A stretch of 64,000 bases of DNA from Hypericum androsaemum (GCA_963995505.1 OZ023181.1:13388221-13452220), one strand, 5' to 3'; counted from the stretch's first letter, positions 34,862 through 48,600 are shown. Notes: generated from the letters alone by a model not told the origin. Translations and numbers: made by a program.

Positions 34862-37800
34862 TTTCTTGCCTTATCTTGACTTTTCTTGCCTTTTCCTTGC
34901 CCTTTCTTTCCTTTTCTTGCCTTTTCGTGCCATTTCTTGCCTTATCTTTCCTTTTCTTGCCTTTTCATGCCTTTTCCATGCCTTTTCTTGCATTTTCCTT
35001 GCCTCATCTTGCCTTACCTTGCCTTTTCTAGCCTCATCTTACCTTACCTTGCTTTTTCATGCCTTATCTTGCCTTTTCCTTGCCTTTTGTTGCGTTATCT
35101 TGCCTTTTCCATTCCTTTTCTTTCCTTTTTTCATTCCTTTTCCTTGCCTTTTCTTGCCTTTTCTTTCCTTTTCTTGCCTTTTCTTGCATTTTCTTGCCTT
35201 ATTTTGCCTTTTCTTACATTTTCTTTCCTTTTCGTACCTTTTCCTTGCCTTTTCTTTCCTTAACTTTCCTTTTCTTACCTTTTCCTTGCCTTCTCTTTCC
35301 TTTTCTTTCCTTTCCCTTGCCTTTTCTTTCATTTTCTTGTCTTTTCATGCCTTTTCTTGCCTTATCGTTCCTTTTCTTTCCTTTTCATGCCTTTTCCATG
35401 CCTTTTCTTTCCTTTTATTTCCTTTTATTTCCTTTTCCTTGCCTTTTCTTGCCATATCTTGCCTTTTCTTTCCTTTTCTTGCCATTTCTTGCCTTATCTT
35501 GCCTTTTATAGCCTTATCATGTCTTTTCTTGCCTTATCTTGCCTTTTCTTTCCTTTTCATGCCTTTCCTTGCCTTATCTTCCCTTTTCTTGCCTTTTCTT
35601 ACATTTCCTTGCCTTTTCATGCCTTTTCCATGCCTTTTCTTGCCTTTTCCTTGCCTTATCCCTGCCTTTTCTTGTCTTTTCTTTCCTTATCTTGCCTTTT
35701 CTTGCCTTATCTTGCCTTGTCTTGCCTTTTCTTTCCTTTTCATGCCTTTCCTTGCCTTTTCTTTTATTTTCTTGCCTTTTCACGTCTTTTCCTTGCCTTT
35801 TATTGGCTTATCTTGCCTTTTCCTTGCCTTTTCTTACCTTTTCTTGCCATTTCCGTGCCTTTTTATTCCTTTTCCATGCCTTTTCTTGCCATTTCCTTGC
35901 CTTATCCCTGCCTTTTCTTGCCTTTTCTTTCATTATCTTGCCTTTTCTTGCATTTTCCTTGCCCTTTCTTTCCTTTTCTTGCCTTTTCATGCATTTTCTT
36001 GCCTTATCTTTCCTTTTCTTGCCTTTTCATGCCTTTTCATGCCTTTTCCATGCCTTTTCTTTCCTTTTCATGCCTTATCATTCCTTATCTTGCCTTTTCT
36101 TGCCTTTTCCTTGCCTTTTCTTTTATTTTCTTGCCTTTTCACGTCTTTTCCTTGCCTTTTATTGGCTTATCTTGCCTTTTCCTTGCCTGTTCTTACCTTT
36201 TCTTGCCATTTCAGTGCCTTTTTATTCCTTTTCCATGCCTTTTCTTGGCATTTCCTTGCCTTATCCCTGCCTTTTCTTGCCTTTTCTTTCATTATCTTGC
36301 CTTTTCTTGCATTTTCCTTGCCCTTTCTTTCCTTTTCTTGCCTTTTCATGCATTTTCTTGCCTTATCTTTCCTTTTCTTGCCTTTTCATGCCTTTTCATG
36401 CCTTTTCCATGCCTTATCTTCCCTTTTGATGCCTTTTCCATGCCTTTTCTTGCCTTTTTGTTGCCTCATCTTGCCTTATCTAGCCTTATCTTTCCTTTTC
36501 TTGCCTTATCTTGCCTTTTCTTGCCTTTTCCTTGCTTTTTCATGCCTTTTCCATGCCTTTTCTTTCCTTTTCTTCCCTTATCTTGCCTTTTCTTGCCTCT
36601 TCCTTGCCTTTTCTTTACTTTTATTTCCTTTTCTTGCCTTATCTTGCCTTATCTTGCCTTTTTCTTTCCTTTTCTTCCCTTTTCTTTCCTTATCTTGCCT
36701 TTTTTGCCTTATCTTGCCTTATTTTGCCTTTTCCTTGCCTTTTCATTCATTTTCATGCCTTTTGTTACCTTATCTTGCCTTTTCATTATTTTTCCTTGCC
36801 TTTTCTTTCCTTTTCTTGCCTTATCTGTCTTTTTCTTGCCTTTTCCTTCTCTTGACTTTTCTAGCCTTTTCTTTTCTTTTCTTTCCTTTTCTTGCCTTAT
36901 CTGTCCTTATCTTGCCTTTTCCTAGCCTTTTCTTTCTGTTTCTTGCCTTATCTTGCCTTTTCCTTGCCCTTTCTTTCCTTTTCTTGCCTTTTCATGCCTT
37001 TTCCATGCCTTTTCTTGCATTTTCCTTGCCTCATCTTGCCTTACCTTGCCATTTCTAGCCTCATCTTACATTACCTTGCCTTTTCTTGCCTTATCTTGCC
37101 TTTTCCTTGCCTTTTGTTGCCTTATCTTACCTTTTCCTTTCTTTTTCTTTCCTTTTCTTGCCTTTTTTCTTTCCTTTTCCTTGCCTTTTCTTGCCTTTTC
37201 TTTCCTTTTCTTGCCTTTTCTTGCCTTTTCTTGCCTTATTTTTCCTTTACTTACATTTTTTTTCCTTTTCATGCCTTTTCCTTGCCTTTTCTTTCCTTAA
37301 CTTTCCTTTTCTTACCTTTTCCTTGCCTTTTCTTTCCTTTTCTTACCTTTTCCTTGCCTTTTCTTTCATTTTCTTGTCTTTTCATGCCTTTTCTTGCCTT
37401 ATCTTTCCTTTTCTTGCCTTTTCATGCCTTTTCCATGCCTTTTCTTTCCTTTTATTTCCTTTTCTTTCCTTTTCCTTGCCTTTTCTTGCCTTATCTTACC
37501 TTTTCTTGCCATATCTTGCCTTTTCTTGCCATTTCTTGCCATTTCTTGCCTTATTATGCCTTTTCTTGCCTTATCATGCCTTTTCTTGCCTTATCTTGCC
37601 TTTTCTTTCCTTTTCATGCCTTATCTTGCCTTTTCTTTCCTTTTCATGCCTTTCCTTGCCTTTTCTTTCCTTTTCTTGCCTTTTCACGCCTTTACCTTGC
37701 CCTATCTTGCCTTTTCTTACATTTCCTTGCCTTTTCATGCCTTTTCCATGCCTTTTCTTGCCTTTTCCTTGCCTTATCCCTGCCTTTTCTTGTCTTTTCT

Positions 37801-38300
37801 TTACTTATCTTGCCTTATCTTGCCTTATCTTTTCTTTTCATGCCTTTCCTTGCCTTTTCTTTCATTTTCTTACCTTTTCACATCTTTTCCTTGCCTTTTA
37901 TTGCCTTATCTTGCCTTTTCCTTGCCTTTTCTTACCTTTTCTTGCCATTTCCTTGCCTTTTCATGCCTTTTCCATGCCTTTTCTTGCCTTTTTCTTGCCT
38001 TATCCCAGCCTTGTCTTGCCTTTTCTTTCCTTATCTTGCATTTTCTTGCATTTGCCTTGCCATTTCTTTCCTTTTCTTGCCTTTTCAAGCATTTTCTTGC
38101 CTTAACTCTCCTTTTCTTACCTTTTCATGCCTTTTCATGCATTTTCCATGCCTTTTGTTTCCTTTTCGTGCCTTATCATTCCTTATCTTGCCTTTTCTTT
38201 CCTTTTCCTTGCCCTTTCTTTCCTTTTCTTGCCTTTTCATGCCTTATCTACCCTTTTCATGCCTTTTCCATTTCTTTTCTTGCCTTTTGGTTGCCTTATC
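34858..38300 (+). repeat. Higher-order segment with CACGTC variants
   Basis: Landmarks are AAAG at 34858, CCTTAACTTT near 35257, CACGTC at 35781 and 36140, TTGTTGCCTC near 36456, CTGTTTC near 36935, CCTTAACTTT near 37297, CACATC at 37879 and a TTGGTTGCC variant near 38288. The same series appears at 49.22-52.58 kb, with offsets between 14,287 and 14,443 bp. It is the last segment of the left half that keeps the full set of landmarks. Confidence 0.65.
35762..36480 (+). repeat. 359-bp tandem duplication, left copy only
   Basis: CACGTC at 35781 recurs at 36140. Both are followed by the rare TTATTGGCTTATC, and by GTGCCTTTTTATTCC near 35855 and 36213. The right large copy has CACGTC once at this place (50224). 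Confidence 0.75.
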
Positions 38301-41300
38301 TAGCTTTATCTTTCCTTTTCTTGCCTTTTCTTGCCTTATCTTTCCTTTTCTTGTCTTTTCTTGCCTCTTCTTGCCTTTTCTTACATTTTCATGCCTTTTC
38401 TTGCCTTTTCTTACCTTTTCTTGCCTTTTCTTTCCTTTTTTGCCTTATCTTGCCTTTTTCTTGCCTTTTCTTGCCTTATCTTGCCTTTTTCTTGTCTTTT
38501 CGTGCCTTTTCCATGTCTTTTCTTGCCCTTTCTTGTCTTTTCCTTGCCTTTTCTTACCTTTTCCTTGCCTTTTCTTACCTGTTCTGGCCTTTTCTTGCCT
38601 TATCTTCCTTTATCTTTCCTTTACTTTCCTTTTCTTGCCTTTTCTTTCCTTTTCTTACCTTGTTTCGCCTTTTCTTTCCTTTTCTTGCCTTTTCCTTGCC
38701 TTTTCTTGCCTGATCTTCCCTTTTCTTGCCTTATCTTATTTTATCTTTCCTTTTCTTACCTTTTCTAGCCTTTTCTTTCCTTTTCTTGCCTTTTCTTTCC
38801 ACTTCTTTCCTTTTTTTTCCTTTTCCTTGCCTTATCTTTCCTTTGCTTGCCATATCTTGCATAATATTTCCTTTTCTTGCCTTATCTTGCCTTTTCTTGC
38901 CTTATCTTGCCTTTTCTTGACTTTTCTTGCCTTTTCATTCCTTTTCTAACCTTTTTTTGCCTTTTCTTTCCTTTTCTTGCCTTTTCGTCCCTTTTCCTTG
39001 CCTTTTCTTGCCTTTTCTTGCCTTTTCTTGCTTTATCTTGCCTTTTCCTTGCCTTTTCTTTCCTTTTATTGCCTTTTTTCCATTTCTTTCCTTTTCTTTG
39101 CTTTTTCTTTCCTTTTCTTGCCTTATCTTTCCTTTTCTTGCCATATCTTGCCTTATCTTTCCTTTTCTTTTATTTTCTTGCCTTATCTTGCCTTTTCTTT
39201 CATTTTCTAGCCTTTTCCATGCCTTTTCTTTCCTTTTCTTGCCTTTTCTTGTCTTTTCTTACCTTTTCTTGCCTTTTCTTCCCTTTTCTTGCCTTTTATT
39301 TCCTTTTCGTACCTTTTCTTACCTTTTCATGCCTTTTCCATGCCTTTTCTTTCCTTATCTTACCTTATCTTTCCTTATCTTTCCTTTTCTTGCCTTTTCT
39401 TGCCTTTTCTTTACCTTTTCTTTCCTTTTCTTGACTTATCTTTCCTTTTCTTGCCTTTTCTTGCCTTTTCTTGTCTTTTCCTTTTCTTTTCTTGCCTTAT
39501 CTTGCCTTTTCTTTCCATTTCTTTCCTTTTCATGCCTTTTCTTGCCTTATCTTGCCTTTTCTTACATTTCTTGCCTTTTCATGCTTTTTCTTTCCTTTCC
39601 TTGCCTTTTCATGCCTTTTCCTAGCCTTTTCTTGCCTTATCTTGCCTTTTCATTCATTTTTCTTGACTTTTCTTGCTTTTTCTATCCTTTTCTTGCCTTT
39701 TCGTTCCTTTTCCTTGCCTTTCCTTGCCTTATCTTTTCTTTTCATTCCTTTTCTTATCTTTTCTTGCCTTTTCATTTCTTTTCTTTTCTTTTCTTGCCTT
39801 TTCATGCCTTTTCCTTGCCATTTCTTGCCTTCTCTTGCCCTTTTCTTGAAATTTCTTTCCTCTTCTTACCTTATCTTGCCTTATCTTTCCCTTTCTTTCC
39901 TTTTCTTGCCTTATCTTGCCTTTTCTTACCTTTTCTTGCCTTTTCCTTGCCTTTTCATGCCATCTCCATGCCTTTTCTGTCCTTATCTTGCCTTTTCATG
40001 CCTTTTCCTTGCCTTTTCTTTCCTTTTCTTGCCTTATCTTGCCTTTTTCTTGCCTTTTCTTTCCTTTTCATGTCTTTTTATGCCTTTTCTTGCCTTATCT
40101 TTCCTTTTCTTGCCTTTTCATGCCTTTTCCATGCCTTTTCTTGCATTTTCTTTCCTTTTCCTTGCCTTTTCTTTCCTCTTCTTGCCTTATCTTGCCTTTT
40201 CTTGCCTTTTCCTTGCCCTTTCTTTCCTTTTCTTGCCTTTCCATGCCTTTTCCATGCCTTTTCTTGCCTTTTCCTTGCCTTATCTTGCCTTTACTTGCCT
40301 TATCTTGCCTTTTCCTTGCCTTTTATTGACTTATCTTGCCTTTTCTTGCCTTTTCATGCCTTTTCTTGTCTTATCTTTCCTTTTCTTGCCTTTTCATGAC
40401 TTTTTCATGACTTTTCTTGCCTTTTCCTTGCCTTATCTTTCCTTATCTTGCCTTTTTCTTTCCTTTTCTTGACTTATCTTGTCTTTTGTTACCTTTTCTT
40501 GCCTTATCTTGCATTTTCTTACCTTTTCATTCCTTTTCTTACCTTTTCATTGCTTGTCATTCCTGTTCTTGCCTTTTCTTGCCTTTTCTTGCTTTTCCTT
40601 GCCCTTTCTTTCCTTTTCTTGCCTTTTCATGCCTTTTCTTGCCTTATCTTTCCTTTTCTTGCCTTTTTATGCCTTTTCCATGCCTTATCTTGCCTTTTCT
40701 TACCTTATCTTGCCTTATCTTTCCTTTTCTTCCCTTTTTTTTGCCTTTTCTTACCTTTTCCTTGCCTTTTCTTGCCTTATTTTACCTTATCTTGCCTTTT
40801 CATGCCTTTTCTTCCCTTTTCTTTCCTTTTCTTGCCTTTTCTTGCCTTTTCTTGCCTTTTCCTTCCTTTTTCTTGCCTGAAGTTGCCTTATCTTTCCTTT
40901 TCTTGCCTTTTCATTGCATTTTCTCTCCTTTTCTTGCCTTATCTTGCCTTTCCTTCCCTTTTCTTGCCTTATCTTGCCTTTTCTTGCCTTATCTTGCCTT
41001 TTCTTTACTTTTCTTGCCTAATCTTACGTTATCTTGCCTTTTATTGCCTTTTCTTGCCTTTTATTTCCTTTTCTTGCCTTTTCATGCCTTTTCCTTGCCT
41101 TTCCTTGCCTTTTCTTTCTTTATGTTGCCTCCTCCTTGCCTTTTCTTACCTTTTCTCGCCTTATCTGGCCTGTTCTTGCCTCATCTTTCATTTTCTTTCC
41201 TTTTCATGCCTTTTCTTTCCTTTTCTTGCCTTTTCATGCCTTTTCCTTGCCCTTCCTTGCCTTATATTGCCTTTTCTTTCCTTTTCTTATCTTTTCTTGC

Positions 41301-41519
41301 CCTTTGTTGCCTTATCTTGTCTTTTCTATACCCTTTCTTTCCTTTGCCTTTTCATGCCTTTTCTTTCCTTTTCTTTCCTTTTCTTGCCTTTCCATCCCTT
41401 TCCTTGCCTTATGTTGCCTTTTCTTGCCTTTTCTTTTCTTATCTAGCCTTTTCCTTGCCTTTTCTTTCCTATTCTTGCCCTATCTTACCTTATCTTGCAT
41501 TTTCATTCCTTTTCCTAGC
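38301..41519 (+). repeat. Decamer array with few higher-order landmarks, left copy
   Basis: The decamer continues without a break, but CACATC, TTAAAG, TTAACTTT and the long T-run landmarks are absent. It matches 52.6-55.79 kb with the same order of rare variants. One such pair is CTGAAG near 40877 and 55353, at an offset of 14,476 bp. The last 150 bp (41371-41519) instead match 63355-63505. I see nothing else in this stretch: no gene, no unique DNA and no inverted repeats. Confidence 0.7.
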
Positions 41520-42799
41520 CTTATCTTTCCTTTTCTTGCCATTTCTTTCCTTTTCTTACCTTATCTTTCCTTACCTTTCCTTATCTTTCCTTTTCTTGCC
41601 TTTTCTTGCCTTATCTGGCCTTTTCTTTCCTTTTTTTGCCTGTTCTTTCCTTTTCTTGCCTTTTCTTACCTTATATTTCCTTTTCTTGCTTTTTCCATGC
41701 CTTATCTTGCCTTTTCTTGCCAATTCTTTCCTTTTCTTGCCTTTTCCCTACCTTTTCTGGCCTTTTCTTTCCTTTGCTTGCCTTTTCTTGCCTTTTCTTG
41801 CCTTATCTATCCTTTTCTTTCCTTATCTTTCATTTTCTTGCCATTTCTTGCAATTTCCTTGCCTTTTTATGCCTTTTCCATGCCTTTTATTTCCTCATCT
41901 TGTCTTTTCCTTGCCTTTTTCTTTTCTTTTCTTGCCTTATCTTGCATTTTCCATGCCTTTTCTTGCCTTTTCCTGCCTGATCTTGCCTTTTCTTGCCTTA
42001 TCTTGCCTTGTCTTTCCTTTTCTTTCCTTTTCTTGCCTTTTCTTTCCTTTTCTTTCCTTTTCTTGCCTTTTCTTTCCTTTTCTTGCCTTTTCTTTACTTT
42101 TCTAGCCTTTTCCTTACTTTTTCTTGCCTTATCTTGCCTTTTCATGCTTTTTCCTTGCCTTTTCTTTAACTTTTCTTGCCTTTCGTGCCTTTTCCTTGCC
42201 TTTTCTTACCTCGCCTTTCCTTTTCTTTCCTTTTCTTGCCTTTCCTTTCCTTTCTTGCCTTATATTGCCTTATCTTGCCTTATCTTGCCTTTTCATGCCT
42301 TATCTTGCCTTTTCCTTGCCTTTTCTTACCTCATCTTTCCTTTTCTTTCCTTTCCTTGCCTTATCTTTCCTTTTCTTGCCTTTTCATTCCTTTTCCTTGC
42401 CTTTTCTTGCCATTTCAATCCTTTTCTTGCCTTTTCTTGCCTTTTCTTGACTTTGCTTGCCTTTTCCTTGACTTTTCTTGCCTTTTCTTACCTTTTCTTG
42501 CCTTATCTTGCCTATTCTTGCCTTTCCTTGCTTTTTCATGCCTTTTCCATGCCTTTTCATTCCTTATCTTGCCTTTTCTTGCCTTTTCCTTGCCTTTTCC
42601 TTGACTTTTCATTCCTTTTCTTGCCTTATCTTGCCTTTTCTTGCCTCTTCCTTGACTTTTCTTACCTTTTTTTATCTTTTCATGCCTTATCTTTCCTTTT
42701 CTTTCCTTTTCATGCCTTTTCCATGACTTTTCTTGCCTATTCTTTCCTTTTCTTTCCTTTTCTTACCTTCTCTTCCCTTATCTTTCCTTTTCTTGCCTT

Positions 42800-42882
42800 T
42801 TCTATGCCTTATCTTGCCTTATCTTTCCTTTTCTTGCCTTTTCTATGCCTTATCTTCCCTTATCTTTTTTTTCTTGCCTTAT
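42800..42882 (+). repeat. About 41-bp local duplication with TTTTCTATGCC
   Basis: TTTTCTATGCC followed by TTATC units occurs twice, near 42800 and 42841. The equivalent place in other superunits has it once. Confidence 0.5.
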
Positions 42883-44329
42883 CTTGCCTTTTCTTACCTT
42901 TTCATGCCTTTTCTTGCCTTTTCTTTCTTTTTCTCGCCTTTTCTTTCCTTTTCTTTCCATTTCTTGCCTTTTCTTTACTTTTCTTTTCATTTCTTGCCTT
43001 TTCTTTCCTTTTCTTGCCTTTTCTTACCTTATCTTTCCTTTTCTTTCCTTTTCATGCCTTTTCCATACCTTATCTTGCCTTTTCTTGCCATTTCTTGCCT
43101 TTTCTTGCCTTATCTTTCCTTACCTTTCCTTATCTTTCCTTTTCTTGCCTTTTCTTGCCTTATCTGGCCTTTTCTTTCCTTTTTTTTGCCTATTCTTTCC
43201 TTTTCTTGCCTTTTCTTACCTTATCTTTCCTTTTCTTTTCTTTTCTTGCTTTTTCCATGCCTTATCTTGCCCTTTCTTGCCATTATTTCCTTTTCTTGCC
43301 TTTTCCCTACCTTTTCTTGCCTTTTCTTTCCTTTGCTTGCCTTTTCTTGCCTTTTCTTGCCTTATCTTTCCTTTTCTTTCCATATCTTTCCTTTTCTTGC
43401 CATTTTTTGCAATTTCCTTGCCTTTTTATGCCTTTTCCATGCCTTTTATTTCCTTATCTTATCTTTTCTTGTCTTTTCCTTGCCTTTTTCTTTTCTTTTC
43501 TTCCCTTATCTTGCCTTTTCTTGCTGTTTTCCTTGCTTTTTCTTTCCTTTTCATGTATTTTCATGCCTTTTCCTTGCCTCAACTTATCTTACCTTGCCGT
43601 TTCTGGCCTCATCTTGCCTATCCTTGCCTTTTCTTGCCTATCTTGCCTTTTTCTTGCCTTTTCTTGCCTTTTTATTTCCTTTTCTTCCCTTTTCTTCCCT
43701 TTTCTTTCCTTATCTTGCCTTTTTTTGCCCTATCTTGCCTTATTTTACCTTTTCCTTACCTTTTCATTCTTTTTCCTTGCCTTTTCTTTCCTTTTCTTGC
43801 CTTTTCATTACTTTTCCTTGCCCTTTCTTTCCTTTTCAAGCCTTTTCATGCCTTTTCCTTGCCTTTTCTTGACTTTTCTTGCCTTTTCTTTCCTTTTCTT
43901 TCCTTTTCTTGCCTTATCTGTCCTTATCTTGCCTTTTCCTTGCCCTTTCTTTTCTTTTCTTGCCTTTTCTTGCCTTATCTTTCCTTTTCTTACCTTTTCA
44001 TGCCTTTTCTTGCCTTTTCCTTGCCTTTTCTTTCTGTTTCTTGCCTTTTTCTTGCCCTTTCTTTCCTTTTCTTGCCTTTTCGTGCCATTTCTTGCCTTAT
44101 CTTTCCTTTTCTTGCCTTTTCATGTCTTTTCCATGCCTTTTCTTGCATTTTCCTTGCCTCATCTTGCCTTACCTTGCCATTTCTAGCCTCATCTTACCTT
44201 ACCTTGCCTTTTCTTGCCTTATCTTGCCTTTTCTTGCCTTATCTTGCCTTTTCCTTTCCTTTTCTTTCCTTTTCTTGCCTTTTTTCTTTCCTTTTCCTTG
44301 CCTTTTCTTTCCTTTTCTTGCCTTTTCTT

Positions 44330-44510
44330 GCCTTATTTTGCCTTTTCTTACATTTTCTTTCCTTTTCATGCCTTTTCCTTGCCTTTTCTTTCCTTAACTT
44401 TCCTTTTCTTACCTTTTCCTTGCCTTTTCTTTCCTTTTCTTTCCTTTTGTTGCCTTTTCTTGCCTTATTTTGCCTTTTCTTACATTTTCTTTCCTTTTCT
44501 TTCCTTTTCC
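44330..44510 (+). repeat. 132-bp local duplication
   Basis: ATTTTGCCTTTTCTTACATT occurs at 44335 and 44467 with matching flanks. Equivalent places elsewhere, for example near 30915, have it once. Confidence 0.6.
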
Positions 44511-46011
44511 TTGCCTTTTCTTTCATTTTCTTGTCTTTTCATGCCTTTTCTTGCCTTATCTTTCCTTTTCTTCCATTTTCATGCCTTTTCCATGCCTTTT
44601 CTTTCCTTTTATTTCCTTTTCTTTCTTTTTCCTTGCCTTTTCTTGCCATATCTTGCCTTTTCTTTCCTTTTCTTGCCATTTCTTGCCATTTCTTGCCTTA
44701 TCTTGCCTTTTCTTGCCTTATCATGCCTTTTCTTGCCTTATCTTGCCTTATCTTGCCTTTTCTTTCCTTTTCATGCCTTTCCTTGCCTTTTCTTTCCTTT
44801 TCTTGCCTTTTCATGCCTTTTCCTTGCCTTTTCTTGCCTTATCTTCCCTTTTCTTGCATTTTCTTACATTTCCTTGCCTTTTCATGCCTTTTCTTGCCTT
44901 TTCCTTGCCTTATCCCTGCCTTTTCTTGTCTTTTCTTTCCTTATCTTGCATTTTCTTGCCTTATCTTGCCTTATCTTGCCTTATCTTGCCTTATCTTGCC
45001 TTTTCTATCATTTTCTTGCCTTTTCGCATCTTTTCCTTGCCTTTTGTTGCCTTATCTTGCCTTTTTCTTGCCTTTTCTTACCTTTTCGTACCATTTCCAT
45101 GCCTTTTCAATGCATTTTCTTGCCTTTTCCTTGCCTTATCCCTGCCTTTTCTTGCCTTTTCTTTCCTTATCTTGCCTTTTCTTTCCTTATCTTGCCTTTT
45201 CTTGCATTTTCCTTGCCCTTTCTTACCTTTTCTTGCCTTTTCATGCATTTTCTTGCCTTATCTTTCCTTTTCTTGCCTTTTCATGCCTTTTCATGCCTTT
45301 TCCATGCCTTTTCTTTCCTTTTCGTTCCTTATCATTCCTTATCTTGCCTTTTCTTGCCTTTTCCTTGCCCTTTCTTCCCTTTTCTTGCCTTTTCATGCCT
45401 TATCTTCCCTTTTCATGCCTTTTCCATGCCTTTTTGTTGCCTCATCTTGCCTTATCTAGCCTTATCTTTCCTTTTCTTGCCTTATTTTGCCTTTCTTGCC
45501 TTTTCCTTGCTTTTTTATGCCTTTTCCATGCCTTTTCTTTCCTTATCTGTCCTTTTCTTGCCTTTTCCTTGCCTTTTCTTTCCTTATCTGCCCTTTTCTT
45601 GCCTCTTCCTTGCCTTTTCTTACCTTTTTTATCTTTTCTTGCCTTATCTTTCCTTTTCTTGCTTTTCGTTCCTTTTCCATGCCTTTTCTTTCCTTTTATT
45701 TCCTTTTCTTTCTTTTTCCTTGCCTTTTCTTGCCTTATCTTGCCTTTTTTTGCCATATCTTGCCTTTTCTTTCCTTTTCTTGCCGTTTCTTGCCATTTCT
45801 TGCCTTATCTTACCTTTTCTTGCCTTATCATGCCTTTTCTTGCCTTATCTTGCCTTATCTTGCCTTTTCATGCCTTTCCTTGCCTTTTCTTTCCTTTTCT
45901 TGCCTTTTCACGCCTTTTCCTTGCCTTTTCTTGCCTTATCTTCCCTTTTCTTGCAATTTCTTACATTTCCTTGCCTTTTCATGCCTTTTCCATTCCTTTT
46001 CTTGCCTTTTC

Positions 46012-46130
46012 CTTGCCTTATCCCTGCCTTTTCTTGTCTTTTCTTTCCTTATCTTGCCTTTTCATGCCTTATCTTGCCTTATCCCTGCCTTTTCTTGTCT
46101 TTTCTTTCCTTTTCATGCCTTTTCATGCCT
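46012..46130 (+). repeat. 61-bp local duplication, right large copy
   Basis: TCCCTGCC at 46021 recurs at 46082. The equivalent pair lies at 32442 and 32503, so the event predates the large duplication. Confidence 0.55.
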
Positions 46131-48479
46131 TATCTTGCCTTTTCTTTCCTTTTCATGCCTTATCTTGCCTTATCTTGCCTTTTCTTGCCTTTTCTTGCCT
46201 TTTCATGCGTTATCTTCCCTTTTCATGCCTTTTTGTTGCCTCATCTTGCGTTATCTAGCCTTATCATTCCTTTTCTTGCCCTATCTTGCCTTTTCTTGCC
46301 TTTTCCTTGCTTTTTCATGCCTTTTACATGCCTTTTCTTTCCTTATCTTGCCTTTTCTTGCCTTTTCCTTGCCTTTTCCTTGCCTTTTCTTTCCTTTTCT
46401 TGCCTTATCTTGCCTTTTCTTGCCTCTTCCTTGCCTTTTCTTACCTTTTTTTTATCTTTTCATGCCTTATCTTTTCTTTTCTTTCCTTTTCATGCCTTTT
46501 CCATGCCTTTTTTTGCCTATTCTTTCCTTTTCTTTCCTTTTCTTGCCTTCTCTTCCCTTATCTTTCCTTTTCTTTCCTTTTCATGCCTTTTCTATACCTT
46601 TTCTTGCCTTTTCTTTCCTTTTCCTGGCCTTTTCTTGCCTTATCTTGCCTTTTTCGTGCCTTATCTTGCCTTGTCTTTCTTTTTCTTACCTTATCTTGCC
46701 TTTTCTTACCTTTTCATGCCTTTTCTTGCCTTTTCTTTCCTTTTCTCGCCTTTTCTTTCCTTTTCTTGCCAATTCTTGCCTTTTCTTTCCTTTTCTTTTG
46801 TTTTCTTGCCTTTTCTTTCCTTTTCTTTCATTTTCTTGCCTTTGCTTACCTTATCTTTCCTTTTCTTTCCTTTTCATGCCATTTCCATGCCTTATCTTAA
46901 CTTTTCTTGCCATTTCTTTCCTTTTCTTGCCTTATCTTTCCTTACCTTTCCTTATCTTTCCTTTTCTTGCCTTTTCTTGGCTTATCTGGCCTTTTCTTTC
47001 CTTTTTTTGCCTATTCTTTCCTTTTCTTGCCTTTTCTTACCTTATCTTTCCTTTTCTTTCCTTTTCTTGCCTTTTCCTTGCCTTATCCCTGCCTTTTCTT
47101 GCCTTTTCTTTCCTTATCTTGCCTTTTCTTGCATTTTCCTTGCCCCTTCTTACCTTTTCTTGGCTTTTCCTGCATTTTCTTGCCTTATCTTTCCTTTTAT
47201 TGCCTTATCTTGCCTTTTCCTTGCCTTTTCTTACCTTTTCTTACCATTTCCTTGCCTTTACATGCCTTTTCCATGCCTTTTCTTACCTTTTCCTTGCCTT
47301 ATCGCTGCCTTTTCTTGCCTTTTCTTTACTTATCTTGCCTTTTCTTGCATTTTCCTTGCCCTTTCTTTCCTTATCTTGCCTTTTCATGCATTTTCTTGCC
47401 TTATCTTTCCTTATCTTGCCTTTTCATGCCTTTTCCATGCCTTTTCTTTCCTTTTCGTGCCTTATCATTCCTTATCTTGCCTTTTCTTGCCATTTCCTTG
47501 CCCTTTCTTTCCTTTTCTTGCCTTTTCATGCCTTATCTTCCCTTTTCATGCCTTTTCCATGCCTTTTTGTTGCCTCATCTTGCCTTATCTAGCCTTATCT
47601 TTCCTTTTCTTGCCTTATCTTGCCTTTTCTTACCTTTTCCTTGCTTTTTCATGCCTTTTCCATGCCTTTTCTTTCCTTATCTTGCCTTTTCTTGCCTTTT
47701 CCTTACCTTTTCCTTGCCTTTTCTTTCCTTTTCTTGCCTTATCTTGCCTTTTCTTGCCTCTTCCTTGCCTTTTCTTACCTTTTTTTATCTTTTCATTCCT
47801 TATGTTTCCTTTTCTTTCCTTTTCATGCCTTTTCCATGCCTTTTCTTGCCTATTCTTTCCTTTTCTTTCCTTTTCTTGCCTTCTCTTCCCTTATCTTTCC
47901 TTTTCTTGCCTTTTCATGCCTTTTCTATACCTTTTCTTGCCTTTTCTTTCCTTTTCCTGGCCTTTTCTTGCCTTATCTTGCCTTTTCCGTGCCTTATCTT
48001 GCCTTATCTTTCTTTTTCTTGCCTTATCTTGCCTTTTCTTACCTTTTCATGCCTTTTCTTGCCTTTTCTTTCCTTTTCTCGCCATTTCTTGCCATTTCTT
48101 GCCATTTCTTTCCTTTTCTTTCCTTCTCTTGCCTTTTCTTTCCTTTTCTTTCCTTTGCTTACCTTATCTTTCCTTATCTTTCCTTTTCATGCCATTTCCA
48201 TGCCTTATCTTGACTTTTCTTGCCATTTCTTTCCTTTTCTTGCCTTATCTTTCCTTACCTTTCCTTATCTTTCCTTTTCTTGCCTTTTCTTGCCTTATCT
48301 GGCCTTTTCTTTTCTTTTTTTGCCTATTCTTTCCTTTTCTTGCCTTTTCTTACCTTATCTTTCCTTTTCTTTCCTTTTCTTGCTTTTTCCATGCCTTATC
48401 TTGCCTTTTCTTGCCAATTCTTTCCTTTTCTTGCTTTTTCCCTACCTTTTCTTGCCTTTTCTTTCCTTTGCTTGCCTTT

Positions 48480-48600
48480 TCTTTCCTTTCTTGCCATTTC
48501 TTGCAATTTCCTTTGCTTGCCTTTTCTTTCCTTTGCTTGCCTTTTCTTTCCTTTTCTTTCCTTATCTTTCCTTTCTTGCCATTTCTTGCAAATTCCTTGC
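48480..48600 (+). repeat. 85-bp local duplication
   Basis: TTGCCATTTCTTGCAA occurs at 48491 and 48576, with TTTGCTTGCC repeated between them. Related places elsewhere have this run once. Confidence 0.6.

Noticed and set aside
41371..41537. Assembly error at the 41.5 kb junction
   Set aside because: It is not excluded, but neighbouring small differences between the large copies (359, 241 and 81 bp events) are what independent genomic copies would show, so a real duplication is preferred.
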